A stretch of DNA of 64,000 bases from Hanleya hanleyi (taxonomy: Eukaryota > Mollusca > Polyplacophora > Lepidopleurida > Hanleyidae), in the NCBI GenBank assembly GCA_036873755.1, contig JAVTVY010045443.1, positions 124,001-188,000 of the forward strand, in the 5' to 3' direction. The notes beneath the pieces were generated by a model. The model was not told the origin of the DNA. It saw only the letters and a program-made list of their open reading frames with translations, and ran no database searches. The position numbers and the translations under genes were made by a program. Positions within the stretch are counted from its first letter, which is position 1, and every line of letters starts with the position of its first letter. Of this stretch, positions 17,259 through 28,060 are shown piece by piece.

Positions 17259-18154
17259 TAGCTGACTTTCTCCTTCATCTTCATCGTGATAAGAAGTTTC
17301 AAATCAGCACCATTGAAGGGTATCGATCTGCTCTGGCTAGGGTGTTACGCCTTACTTCGGGTGTAGACATTAGTCTAAACGATAATATCTCTGCGCTCAT
17401 TCGCGCCTTCGCGTTACAGTCTCGCCGTACGCGCCAACTGTTACCGAAATGGGATATTGGTGTGGTTCTGTGTGCTCTGATTCGTCCGCCCTTTGAACCT
17501 TTGGAATCCGCCTCTATAAAAGCTGTGTCTTATAAGACCGCCTTTTTGGCGGCGTTTGCTTTAGCGTCTAGAGTATCTGAACTTCATGCTCTTGAAAGAT
17601 CTTCTATGACCTGGACGGCGGATTGGTCTCGCATTTCTTTTCGGCCCATTCCTGAATTTATTGCCAAAAATGAGTCTGTGCGTTCAGGTCCGTGCGCTCA
17701 ACGATCGTACTCCATTCCGGCGTTGTCAGACTTTGTGCATGGGCTCGAAGACGACCTCCTGTTATGCCCGGTCCGGGCTATTCGCCACTATCTTACTCGT
17801 ACCGACTCCGCTCGCGGCTCTCGGCGCCTGTTATTTCTGTCTCTTCGGCCGTCGGCTTTGCGTGACATTACCAAAAATACCATCGCCGCGTGGTTGAAGA
17901 AAACCATTAAATGGTCTTATCAATTGGCCATAGACGCTCCCCCTCTGTTGTCGAATGCCTCTTCTCATGAGATTCGCGCCATTGCCTCGTCATGGCCATT
18001 ATGGAAGAATTTGTCCCTCCATGACATTGTCCAATCTTGTGCCTGGACGGCGAACTCCACGTTCACCAACTTCTATCTGAGAGATATGTCAGTCCAGTCA
18101 GAAGGGATATCCACGCTTGGGCCGTTAATAGCGGCCCAGCACGTGGTCAACTAA
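15251..18154 (+). CDS. DIRS tyrosine recombinase frame (YR domain at about 17040-18154)
   Basis: A 967-codon frame, in the same phase as gag. The first two thirds are a Ser-rich shadow translation of the RT gene and probably not a real protein. The last 370 codons are a DIRS-type tyrosine recombinase that integrates the circular intermediate. The first catalytic Arg lies in ASRVSELHAL (about 17565), the HxxR motif in SSHEIRA (about 17964) and the nucleophile Tyr in NFYLRDM (about 18070). An in-frame ATG lies at 17144, just upstream of the SAM-like N-terminal domain (YQAKWAYFVSWC). Real initiation is unknown; frameshifting or internal initiation are both possible. Confidence 0.85.
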   Translation: MAPHHRRHLDFESFGARFPVHFSFPSQTYRLATPIPPTSLRESRADSSVFSQHAHREGSGQRVTADRGQFWVLQPRVSGSQERLAPDADGDRSKSVKQVSSRPPPSFQDADCFIDSGPCTSSGLAGLSRSAGRVSSCSNSSSSSPLSPLRCQRTSFRMAGSPIRGQHSPLAVYPHYLTGHGFSTPAGYSDRGLYRRHPPMGSGRVPSQHASPVHTSGLTSSRIHPSSSQVRVGPGSSSPLHRRSVRYSSSTGISSGRSLGQNSAVDSKVFVINVTDTSTVAKFDRFAHFHSGPNSLRPTTGASTTVSSVSLPTDTFHQSSGAGIDVSSSISDLVAIPAQRHAGRSIPFSGSESSSVHRCVRDRLGCPSGRISSIRQMVNVGCQSSHQPSGDEGSHSGGATLESSSHVLVSSHCDGQFHSDCSHQQVGNNTLASNVSPCVGSLRVDSFSSHSSTRPPCSGPAQCLSGQLITSGHRSSDRVATSSGGVPADLHHLGVAADRSVCYEKQRPIDPVCQSDSGSSSLRHRRPVNQLGQLPGLCIPADRPNSGSTSEDYPSRLHHSTRSPVVASATVVSGIAPASHRPATSFASVARPVTSTARDFSSQPSVAQPTRLQTIQNALAVQGFSAEVARTMVSANRSSTSQLYQAKWAYFVSWCRGHDADPDSASVSLVADFLLHLHRDKKFQISTIEGYRSALARVLRLTSGVDISLNDNISALIRAFALQSRRTRQLLPKWDIGVVLCALIRPPFEPLESASIKAVSYKTAFLAAFALASRVSELHALERSSMTWTADWSRISFRPIPEFIAKNESVRSGPCAQRSYSIPALSDFVHGLEDDLLLCPVRAIRHYLTRTDSARGSRRLLFLSLRPSALRDITKNTIAAWLKKTIKWSYQLAIDAPPLLSNASSHEIRAIASSWPLWKNLSLHDIVQSCAWTANSTFTNFYLRDMSVQSEGISTLGPLIAAQHVVN

Positions 18155-18919
18155 ATTCCAAAAAAAGGGGGGGGGCGGCAGTTTGAATCATCACAGCAAA
18201 TCTGCAAATTGCTGTATCATCTCATCTCATTCATACTATTGGTCCACAATTGATTGATCTCATATTGAAGGAAGAAATAAGTCAGATGGACGACCTTGGA
18301 TCCTCTATAGAGATGTCAGACACTGTATCATCACCCTAAGATGTATGTATCCATGGTGAGTGTGATCTTTACCTTAACTGCGGTTTTTGATTGTGTCCTT
18401 CAGGTTGAATCTGACGTCCTTCTCAATGATCTCAGCGCCGTCTTCTGCACTCAACTCCCTAAAATGCAAGTTGGATGGAAGACGATTGTGGACTGAGAGT
18501 GGTGTGACTTGGCGATCACTAGGCCCGGACCAGTTCTGCCTCACCCGGTCTTAGGAACAGCCAAGATAAATAAGCCTTACCAAGTAGACCGTATGTCCCG
18601 AGTGGTTGAGGTTCTCTCTTGGTATAGACGGCTTCCCGAGTAGACCTATCACCTGTAGGCTGAGGTACTCTCTCGGGGGGAAACTAATAATTTCCACACC
18701 ACAAGCACAGCTACATGGCTGTGAACAATCAAAGATAAGTACATCAGTATCTTATTCACATGTTTAACCTTTTTATGTTGATGACCAAGGTTTCATTTGT
18801 TGATTATGGATTGTTCATGCTATGCCCATGTTTCTGTGTCATTCCAGCGGTCACTTAGCCTACTTTGATATACTACAAGACCGAGGTTCCCACCTCCGTA
18901 TGTTGGTACTAAGGCATTA
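18155..18919. other. DIRS 3' untranslated region
   Basis: It begins after the recombinase stop with an A6G10-like purine run (18160-18176) and has no supported gene. It runs to the internal complementary region. Confidence 0.5.
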
Positions 18920-19006
18920 ATTAAAGCAGGTTTAAGACTTAGGTAGCAAACATTAAACATTTATAAACAATGTTTCTGTTTGTAACTAAGTCAAACCTGC
19001 TTTAAT
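18920..19006. repeat. DIRS internal complementary region
   Basis: 18920-18951 is the exact reverse complement of 12748-12779, and 18952-19006 is the exact reverse complement of 19239-19293. This region templates end-to-end joining of the termini during circle formation. Confidence 0.93.
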
Positions 19007-19062
19007 TTAATGTGCCCACCCTTCCGTCCCCTCGTACCGCGGCCTTGTTTCACTACTGGTCT

Positions 19063-19232
19063 CGGTTTGAGAAAGAGGATAGGAATAAGGCTACAGTCGC
19101 CTTTATAGTGGCCACGCTGGAATTGAATGGAGAGCTCTCCTAGGGGCGGACAACTCTCTCCTAGGGGAGTTAACTTTTTCTTTTAAACTTCCGTTTTCTA
19201 CGTTTGATTGTGCAATTAATAAGGGATTAAAG
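19063..19232. repeat. Right ITR of the DIRS element
   Basis: Reverse complement of 12773-12941. The unique right end follows (19239-19293). Confidence 0.85.
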
Positions 19233-19293
19233 GCATTAATTAAAGCAGGTTTGACTTAGTTACAAACAGAAACATTGTTTATAAATGTTTAAT

Positions 19294-22200
19294 TTTGAAG
19301 GCATTGACCACCCTCCATAATGCAGGTCTGTATACACTCCGTACACTCCGTACCACTCGGCTTTGTCAGACGAACCATGCCTGGGGATGATGGTATTTAC
19401 CTGCCAAGAAGGGTATGCCGCGTATGAATATAATCTGCGACTGGAGTACAAATATCATTAAAATAGTGTACATACGATAATCTGGAACATTGGATAAACA
19501 CCTAGCATATCGTCTCTTGTCAGTAGACATATTCGTTATCGGGCACAAGTCTACAACATCTGTTCAGAAATCACCATGTCTGGGTATGTATACCTGTTAG
19601 CGAACTAGCATACGTTCACATTCCTCTTTGTGTATGTAATGATAAGTATCATCACGGATCATGCATTGACATTGTTAATGCATTATCCGTGGTATCATAT
19701 ACTTTGTGAAATGGAGATTTTATCTTCCACTTAAACTTTACCTCGAAACTTACTGTATAAATACGACATAGATGACCATGCCTGGATATGTATTAAATCC
19801 TTTTATCTCATTTAGTGAAACAGAGGTTATCACTATCTTTATTAGTGCGGATCCAAACGATATTAGATATTTACCAGAATATTAGATTATAATATTTTTC
19901 ACGACCTACATTTTTCATGACGAACTTTACCGGTAGCTCTGAATACTACCGTGTGTTCAGTTAGCATGAAGTTTGTTTGTTTATTGTTTGTTGTTGTTGT
20001 TGTTTGTTTTTTTTGTGGCTTTTTTCCAATTTTGTATTCTGACAATTACGTATTGATAACAATTAGCAAACTTTCCACCGCGATCCGATAATCGGAGTAT
20101 TTGACCTGTTACCAAACGTGCCAACACATTAGGCCTTTCGAGTCCCCAAGTCAATATCTCTGTAAGTTTACTTGCTGTGCTAAATATTACGGTGTCTAAA
20201 TATTACGGTGTCCCATAGGAGACATCGACTTTTTCGGCGGTTTTATTTATTTTTGTTTATCACAGAATGTCTTAAGATTTCTCACGTTCCTAAACGTCGT
20301 TACAATTTCTTCAGCGAAAGCCAAACTAAATTCTTGGAAACGGTTCTAAGAATTTTGTTGGGTTTTCGGTGAAAAAGAGGATGAAGAAGTTGTGATGATG
20401 TTTGAAATGACAGAAATCTGTGAAAATAGGCGAAAACTATAGACCCCCGCCCCACCCAGATAATCAGAAAAAGTATTATAAATGTGAAAAAAAAAACTAT
20501 TTAAAAAAGTCGATGTCCCATATGGGCCACCGTAGAATGTATATGCTCGTGATTGGCGTCTCTCGTAGATAATTCTGGTGCTCCAAATGTACTAACATGA
20601 CACACTCGATCTACCACATCACAGTCCATGTAAGTTTACATGATCTTTTTCAGTCTGATGTTCCTGCTTGTGTGTTCAGGGTTATGTAAGTCCTATCAAT
20701 AAAGTCGATCTTAGTATTTGAGAACAAGATGAGGCGAAGATTCTAACAGACTTTTTGGGGGTTTTTTTTCGATTGGATAAAATTTGCCTGCTGTCAGGCA
20801 AGATCTGGGGAATTTGCCTGATTGTGTTTTTATGTTTTTATTTCATCACTAGATAGCGATGTAGTCGTGAACATTGTACATGCAAATCTCTGAAACTGCT
20901 ACAGATTTTTGGGTCAAACTTTGTTTGCTATCTCCGTAGGTCTGGGAAATTTGTCTGGTTGTGTTTGCGTGTTTTCATTTTATACCAGATGGCACTGTAG
21001 TAATGAACATTATAAACCTTCAGGCCGAACTCTAGCGTTCTTGTTTATATATTATTATATAAATTCTGTGGCTCGCGGGGCAAATATGCATGAAGATTTT
21101 GGAAGAGTTGTGTCCCCTTAATGCCATCGTTTCCCAAGCATTAGCGGCAGATCATGAGGTTCTTCGAAGTGCTTTGTGTGAAAAATTAGAACGAAAATAC
21201 TTACGTTCTATTTGATTTACCAAAAGATTCATCGATGGAGATTCTTTTTTAAAATTATCAACATAACTCATCGAAAAAACCCCGTTTATCTGCAGCCAAT
21301 TTTGTACTCTCAACATGCAAATTGTTGTGTTTAATTGCTAGATAAATTTTGGGATCAATTTTTACACATATGCCATGTTTTCACTCGTGAAAGCACACTT
21401 TCTCTGTTTTCTTGCCATTTTACCGGTATGCGCGGTAATCCCTCAAATAAAAAGTGAAATTACAACACATATAAGGGAAGTGGGAAGAGGTACCGACATA
21501 CTGACAGAGCCAGTAGTTCTGAATATCGTGTGTTCAGTTAGCATGAAGTTTTTGGGGTTTTTTGTGTGTTTTTGTGTTTTTGCTTTTTCCAATTTTGTAT
21601 TCTGACAATTACGTATTGACATAACAATTAGAAAACTTTCCCCCGCGATCCGTCACCAAACGTGCCACAACATTAGGCCTTTTGTGTCCCCAAGTCAAGA
21701 TCTCTGTAAGTCTCTGTACTTGCTGTGCCAAATATTACGATGTCCTGTAAACACCACAAAATGTGTGGGGATCAAATTTATTAGACAAGAAGTTGACATA
21801 AAGCTATAAAATCATACTGATAATACTTTTAGAGTGTGATCAAATTTATTAGAACTGCCGATTGAATTTTGTCACCAAAATTGGGGATGATTGGAATGGA
21901 TTGATTGAAAGAAAAAAAACCCACATATATTAAACTCTAATTAAAAGTCATGACGCGAATGTTCACCGTGAAATCGATAAACTATTGCTTGAGAACTTGC
22001 ATGTACTTTTTGGCCTAATTTTGGTAGGCCTTATTTCTTGAGATTTTCAAAGTTTTAAACTGTCAATACAAAAATTACCAAAACATTGCAGACTTTTGGG
22101 CCTAGACCCAATGTCTCTCGTGTAATTTGTAATCAATATTGGTAATGTTCAGACCTGTATTTGTGAAGATTACAAACGAAGACCAGTACACGAGTACCCA

Positions 22201-22761
22201 TCTGCCCAAGTCCAGGTAATCCCTAAATCTTCTCCTCGATCGTAACCTATCGATTGATACACTGGCTTGCGAGGATGACGAGTACAATGACTACTGTCGG
22301 TTTATCAATTCCTCCAAATCATTCTTGTTTGATTAAATTAATTCCTGTGTATGGATTAAGCATAAATTAGAACAATACTATAAAAAAATCGTAAGAAAAA
22401 TAAACTAAACATTATTCCCCAATAATCTCAGTTAAGAGACTTGGATGATCTTATGAAAATATGTCTTTTTGATTGTCAATTCAAGAACCACCAAAAATAT
22501 ATGCAATGTAATAAAATTATTAGGTAATGTAGAATTTGTATTGGTAGTATTTTAATTAATTAATCAATTGGTATAGGACCTCTAGGGCTTTTATCCGTAG
22601 GGCTGTCTTCCGTAGTGTTTGGTGCATTTGTCCTGGATTCAGTTGCAATAACAAATAACCCAATAAATGTTGACCATAACTCGGCGAGAATTCACTTTCG
22701 TGTCAGGATTCAAATCTGAATTGCCTGTAAACTATTTCTGAACAGATATTGTCCTACGCTA
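19294..22761. other. Non-coding repeat-rich stretch
   Basis: No gene is supported. A segment of about 250-290 bp occurs twice in direct orientation (19936-20226 and 21506-21745), both with TGTGTTCAGTTAGCATGAAG and TTCTGACAATTACGTATTGA. Copy 1 is interrupted at its 3' end by a MITE. A further 60-80 bp repeat around AATTTGCCTGATTGTGTTTT recurs at 20770-20840 and 20935-20985. Confidence 0.55.
20207..20531. mobile_element. MITE, about 325 bp, unassigned superfamily
   Basis: Terminal inverted repeats of about 28 bp: GGTGTCCCATAGGAGACATC at the left pairs with GATGTCCCATATGGGCCACC at the right, and both continue into a poly-T/poly-A arm. It sits in one copy of a duplicated host repeat. The left flank shows an adjacent short duplication (TAAATATTACGGTGTC). 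Confidence 0.55.
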
Positions 22762-22971
22762 TTAAAGGTCAACCCAAACGGAATTTTTTTTGGTCTAAAA
22801 ATCCTTAAAAATCATAGTTCATACTTCACTTTGTATGAAAAAAATATTGAAAAAATTCTAATCTGATCAGAAACACACGTAATATGGGAGCAAAGTGGGC
22901 TTTTCCACACTTTCACAGCTGGGTTGATGACGTCACGCAGGGAAGTTGCCTGAGAAAAAACAGCGGATAAC

Positions 22972-23252
22972 ATGGAAAGCGAGTGCAGTCAGAGCTCCGG
23001 TTCAGATGTCGATTCGAGCGATATCAGCTGCTTAGATGGAAATATTTTTCGCCAAGAAGATGAAATAGACATATAGAGGAGGATGATGACGGGCAAATTA
23101 ACAGTTGTTTGCAGACCAACGGCGGAATTCAGCCCTATCAATTTGAGCCGTACGGCTCCGATTCTGACAGTGACAACCACTCTGACAACGTGGAACTCGA
23201 CGACGACAGAATTCGGAGAGGTCGTTTGTTGAATACAGATTGGTATGCAACT
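22972..23252 (+). pseudogene. N-terminal fragment of a P2RX7-domain-like protein
   Basis: ATG 22972 opens an acidic Ser/Asp-rich frame (ESECSQSSGSDVDSSD) that stops at 23076. After a frame change, sequence including IQPYQFEPYGSDSDSDN and RRGRLLNTDW continues to about 23252. The QPYxFEP and NTDW words are what I recognise from an invertebrate gene family annotated for a P2X7-like intracellular domain. The expected Cys-rich domain after NTDW is absent. It is a broken fragment within the TTAA element. Confidence 0.45.
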
Positions 23253-24034
23253 TGACTGGAAACCTTATTATCGTCGTCTATAAGACCAAATGTCCATATA
23301 TTTCAAACTGTATTGAATGTAGAACGATTCTGTGATGTAACGAACGAGCACATCTGTGTTGTTATTGTTGTTACTGACCGAGGCAGCCTTTTCGAAGGGA
23401 TAAACTCCGGGATTCGGCAGTATGGACAGTAAACTGTTGATAACTCTACTGATATACGTCCGACTTGAATTTTGTTTCTTTTCCCATAATCCCCATGAAA
23501 TACCAATTTCAGAATTATATAGTTTGATAAAAAAACTTTGGACATTCATGGCGAAAAGTAAGCCGTGGTGAGTGGATCGGCATTCACATTTGCTCAATTT
23601 TCGACAAATTACCTCAATTAAATTGAAATCGAATGATATTCCCACAATCTCAAATGTCAAGGGATTATGAAAGTATAATTATCACTTCTGTATCTGCAGC
23701 CATTCACTCCAAGTGGTGTTTTTTATTTATTTACTTATCAAACGTATATATATTTATGAAAGATCATTTTATTATTATTATTAAATAGTATATAATTTAG
23801 ATAATTTATTTGCGTGAAGTTTGTGCCAACATTTGGCTAAAAACGCATACATAGAATGAATAAAATTGAACATACAAATACAGACATTAAGACACATTGG
23901 AACAAATGGTTAAACGTGTATATATGAAATAGAGACTCATCCAGTCTAACCTGTAGGTGCTCAAGCAACAAATGCCACGCGAGAGCGAGCAGGGCATGTA
24001 CAGCCGTCCCCCTGCCCGAGGCCTCGCTTGCAGG

Positions 24035-24380
24035 CTAGGTTCGTTCAGCCGATGTCCGTGATAGATTCTCCTTGTCCGATTTCTTTGCCGTCACATTCTG
24101 ATTGTTCTTACGTTTGATAGTTGGAATAGCTGTTCTCTTTAGTTTTGGTTTGTACCCGAATTCAACTGCTACGCTGTAGATGTCCTCGAATGATGTCTTT
24201 CTGTCAAAATGTGCCGAGCAAATTATACGAGTACTGGCTCGGGCCCTCTTTCCACACTCTCGTGTTGCGTACAAATTTCGTCCAATTTGCAGCGATTTTC
24301 TCGTCTTTGGGCCACAAATGAATACTAACACCGTCATCTGTAGTAAAACTGCAACCTCCCACTACACAACGTCGCGGCAT
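24035..24380 (-). pseudogene. THAP zinc-finger protein fragment, one frameshift
   Basis: The minus-strand ATG at 24380 gives MPRRCVVGGCSF (first two zinc Cys), then HLWPKDEK and WTKFVRN with the invariant Trp. The frame changes near 24240, and the second half supplies CSAHF (third Cys and His) and the terminal TAIPTI, equivalent to the AVPTIF signature of THAP domains. A basic tail (KPKLKR, KRKNNQN) ends at 24035. THAP domains are C2CH DNA-binding modules of P-element, Kolobok and related transposases. All four zinc ligands are present but split between frames. No catalytic domain follows. Confidence 0.72.
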
Positions 24381-24651
24381 ATTTAAAAAATGATGCCCCG
24401 ATACTCCGAAAATCTCCAGAAATCAGCAGCTACATACGACTGTGGTATACGGCTTTAACATAGAGAATACAAGACGGCTTCCCTCCGTGACGACACAGCT
24501 GGAATTGACAGGAGAGCGATTTTCACCTTTCAAACGGCAATATCTCGCCAACCAGACTGCACAAAATTATGGAAAAAATATAATTATTTTCAGAATCGAA
24601 AGGACTATTTTTTTATATTTTTGACCTCAGAGCGTTTGGGTTGACCTTTAA

Positions 24652-25679
24652 GGGTCATATTTGCTCCTGGCATATCAAATTATGTTCTACACATACACTT
24701 GGGGAAATGTTCTGCCCGTGTTTCACCTGATATTGCATTGATTTTATGCTGTCCCTCTCAATGACTCTTCAACAAGTAGTTCAACTCAGAGATCACCCTT
24801 GGACCAGAAGCGTGCATTGCAACGAAATGTGGAAAAGAATATGGTGAATTCCTTTGTGGCGAATCATATACATTTTCAGTGAATAAATACACTGAACAAA
24901 AAATTCTTAACATGTTATGGAATATTTTCTGACAATATCACCAGCGGAATATTCCTTGAATTCACACCAAAAATGGTATGGAATGTTCATTAGCATGGTA
25001 TTGAATATAATTATTATTCCCTAACTTTTTTTTTTACAGTGTATGAATATTTCAGTGAAGACGTCGGACTCGTGGTGAAACAATATATACGTGCGCCTTA
25101 TCGAACATATATTGTAATGCTATCGTTGCTAATCTTGAAGAAGTTCGGTACAAACGTATAAAAGTTTCACCTCCCGATAGTATATCGTGTTATACCTTTC
25201 ATTAATCAGGTTTGTTCCAACATTATGTCAAAATAAGAAGCGAGCGGTAAGAAATGAGTTATCTTGACCTTGTTATCAAGATAATCATTTACACTAAGAA
25301 GTCTTATATGACAAGTTATATAATGAATCGAGCTGTTGTACGTTTGAACTGTCTACTGATATCACAATCTCGGTAAACGCAGATGTAATGATCCAAGATA
25401 GTACGTCTGATCCCCAGGCTGTGGAAACCTCGTGCGGTATTATCTAGCAGATCGAGAATTAAAATAAATTAGTTATCCAATTGCTAGTACAACATGGAGA
25501 TGCGGCAATCACAGACATCAATGGACTCAACAACCTGGAGAAGAAGTACCTGAAATCTAGCAATCACCTAAGCTTTCTCCTAAGATGTTGAAAAATGAAA
25601 ATCAGTTCAAAGGGCCTGAGACTACGACCACCCGTCAAATCCCAAGCAGCACGAAAAATATCACAAAAAGCCAATCAAC
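24652..25679. other. Non-coding stretch
   Basis: No gene is supported. It holds a copy of the dispersed repeat also seen at 11535-11620 and a small Tc1/mariner-type MITE (24890-25041). Confidence 0.45.
24890..25041. mobile_element. Tc1/mariner-type MITE, 152 bp
   Basis: It starts CACTGAACAAAAAATTC and ends in TTTTTTTTTACAGTG, flanked by TA on both sides (24888-24889 and 25042-25043). Sub-terminal ATGGAATATT and ACATTCCATACC-like segments add to the inverted symmetry. Confidence 0.6.
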
Positions 25680-26712
25680 TCCTAAGCGCCAGTCACACTG
25701 TCAAGAATTGGGTGGAGAATGCCAGCCAATGACCACGAATATTTTAATCTTGTCGATTCGTGTCAATTCGCCTGTTGAGGGCCTCTTTGAAACTGTCCTA
25801 CGAATCCCTTACGCATGCCGTAGGTTCCTTGTACGACAGCGATAAGCATTTAACAAGAATCATCAAGAATTAGTACGCATGAAGTATCTTCTTAAATGAA
25901 GAACGCCCAACGCATCAATACGACAGCCCATAACAGACGCTACGAATGCTCGATAATCTTCTGTGAAGGTAAGTACGTAAAAAGATGTGAGAAAATAATG
26001 CAGTACGAACTGTTACGCTGTGACACGACCCCGAGGAGGCCACGAACCTATATAAAGACGGTCGAGCGCAACCAAATATCCTTTTTTGTACAACAGCTAC
26101 AACAGGACTGACCCGGAATGTAGATTCTCACCCCTATATATATATGATCCATCTTCTATGAAATGTACAACATACGATGGTCTTCTTGAGAGATCGTGGA
26201 GCAATCCTATGCAATCGTACGAGATTCGCGAGGAAGCGTAGCCTATTCTTCATGAAACGTAGCGCCAGCGTGGGTATTCATAGTAATGTCGCGGGCATTC
26301 GTGTAGTACTGTCGCCACACATCGTCTTGAATTCTTCTCAGTATCGTAGTATTATCATACAAGAATCGTAGAATGCGTCCAACAATCGTACAATGCGTAC
26401 GGCATTCTTGCTCATTTGTGACCGAAAGAACTACGACGACTACCCACGAATATACACGATAGGAGGAGAATGTATGCGAGAACGGAGTAGGATGGTGCCA
26501 AGAATGCCATACGTATACCAATTAATCGTACTTGGCCGGTGAATGTTTTGAACATTTCAAAACTTTCGTACTCCCTCCGAGAATAGGCAAAAACGGTCAC
26601 CATCTGCGACGAACCCCACAAGATGCCTGTACGAATTGCCAAGAATGAACACGATTTTCCAGTTCGCGGTGATTCGCCTACCCAATTGTTGACAGTGTGA
26701 CCGGGACTTAAT
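25680..26712. mobile_element. DNA transposon relic with 22-bp inverted ends
   Basis: GTCACACTGTCAAGAATTGG (25692 on) is inverted at the right end (26680-26701, 21 of 22 matches). The 1 kb between is CpG-containing, rich in TCGTAC-like words and has no significant gene. The superfamily is unknown. Confidence 0.45.
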
Positions 26713-26729
26713 TAAGGAAAGGATGCGTC

Positions 26730-28060
26730 ACCACAGAAAAGTAAAGTCTACCACCCTGACCCATGTAGTTGAACAACAGACCAAAATTAAATCCATCCCA
26801 CAGTAGTCCCGCTTGTCCAGTCTTCGATATTCTCAGATCTCTTCCAACATCAAACTCGACGACAAAATTAAAACCAACCAGAAGAAAATTCAACCACCTC
26901 ATTCGACCCAGCCTCTCAACCCACAACACAGCATGTACTAAACATCTCAAGAAGACTATGGAAAGAGAACAGTAGTCACCTTGAGCAAGAAAACGCTGAC
27001 CGAAAGCCAGATATTGGCTTATATCTGAAGGTCTGGAATTTGTTCCCACCAACATCAAAAAGAGCCAAGACGACTTCATCGCCATCATAGAGAGCGACCT
27101 CCAACAACTAGCATCAGTTGAAAAAATATATTACCTCAGTCACCAGATCAGTGAAATACTACATTAATGAATCTACATGAACAGATACAATAGAAGCGTG
27201 GCTGGGATACAAATCATTACAGTGATCACTTTTGGTTCTTGTGATGTTTTCAGAAATATGCAGTCAGTATATTTGCCTGTGGGGTCATATGACTTCTTGT
27301 CAGTGCGTCGACATCGTTTTCCACCACCCTTTTAATGTTGTGTTTAATTGTTTCCTGTATATGGTGAGATTTTGCTGGTGGACGTTCGCCCTCGAGGCAT
27401 GCCCTCTGTACAAATCATTGTGATTGTAGTTTTGTGTCTTGTAATCATGATGGAGAATAAAGCCCTTGGTCGGCTTCGGGCCTCACAGATATTTGTTCTG
27501 AATACGAACTTGCATCCAGATCGTTTGGGCCGGTTCATTTTATCTGTCGGTCACACAGTTCATCATTTTCCAACAGATGACTTGATTGAGCTGTTATATT
27601 ATCGCTCTGAAATATTTGTATCTAATACCGCTCAAATCGGTGCTAGGGTCGTGTGGTCATGTCATTCAAAATGTCCACATGGAACAGCTACAATAAAAGC
27701 GTGGCTGAGATAGAAATCATTACAGGGATCATTATTGGTTCTTTTGATGTCTTTAGAAATATGTAGTCAGTATATTTGTTTGTGAGTCATATGACTTCTT
27801 GTCAGTACTCCGGCATCGATTTCCACCACCCTCCATAGCCCAAAGCCCCACACCAGAAACCAAACCTCGCTGATACAGAAGGGCAGACAATAACTGAACT
27901 AAGCATGAAAAATCCATAGTCGGTGCCCCAGTCGACAAAGTAAAAGCCACAGTCGTACTTGACCAAACATAGCTTCAGAAACTAGTCAACGACTTGCTTA
28001 AAGACGACACCACCTACAACTACTTGATAGTATCCCAGTGATAGTGATAATCAGCATCCT
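26730..28060 (+). mobile_element. Degenerate RT-element fragments (Penelope-like?)
   Basis: Around 26945-27105 one frame reads VVTLSKKTLTESQILAYI, then in the same frame after a stop EGLEFVPTNIKKS. Around 27940-28010 a frame reads KATVVLDQT and LQKLVNDLLKDDTTYNYL. Both resemble pieces upstream of the palm in Penelope-like and related RT proteins I know from invertebrates. Multiple stops make this a relic. A direct repeat of about 135 bp (27188-27330 and 27689-27832) lies between the pieces. Confidence 0.35.
27188..27832. repeat. Direct repeat pair, about 140 bp, 500 bp apart
   Basis: GCGTGGCTGGGATACAAATC...CCACCACCC at 27195-27330 recurs as GCGTGGCTGAGATAGAAATC...CCACCACCC at 27697-27832. 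Confidence 0.65.

Larger units (their letters stand above)
12748..19293 (+). mobile_element. DIRS-type tyrosine recombinase retrotransposon, likely full length
   Basis: The element encodes Gag, RT/RNase H and a tyrosine recombinase instead of an integrase. It has inverted terminal repeats (12773-12941 and 19063-19232). Its internal complementary region at 18920-19006 equals the reverse complements of the outer left end (12748-12779) and the outer right end (19239-19293), joined at 18951/18952. This is the hallmark of DIRS elements, which replicate via a circle. The perfect match of both ICR halves and the uninterrupted ORFs indicate a young, possibly intact copy of 6,546 bp. No target-site duplication is expected. 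Confidence 0.93.
22766..24647. mobile_element. TTAA-flanked Kolobok-like DNA element, decayed
   Basis: Perfect 15-bp terminal inverted repeats (AGGTCAACCCAAACG at 22766-22780, its complement at 24633-24647) are flanked on both sides by TTAA (22762-22765 and 24648-24651). TTAA duplication is used by piggyBac and Kolobok transposons, and Kolobok transposases are reported to carry THAP fingers. A THAP-like domain is encoded here on the minus strand, and a fragment resembling the P2RX7-intracellular-domain protein family on the plus strand. No catalytic transposase core is visible in the 1,882 bp, so it is a deletion derivative. Confidence 0.7.

Noticed and set aside
26708..27088. 126-codon minus-strand open frame
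   Set aside because: It is antisense to recognisable RT-element fragments and has no family features.
27188..27832. Direct repeats as LTRs of a retrotransposon
   Set aside because: Only 140 bp, no TG...CA ends, primer site or internal gag/pol between them.
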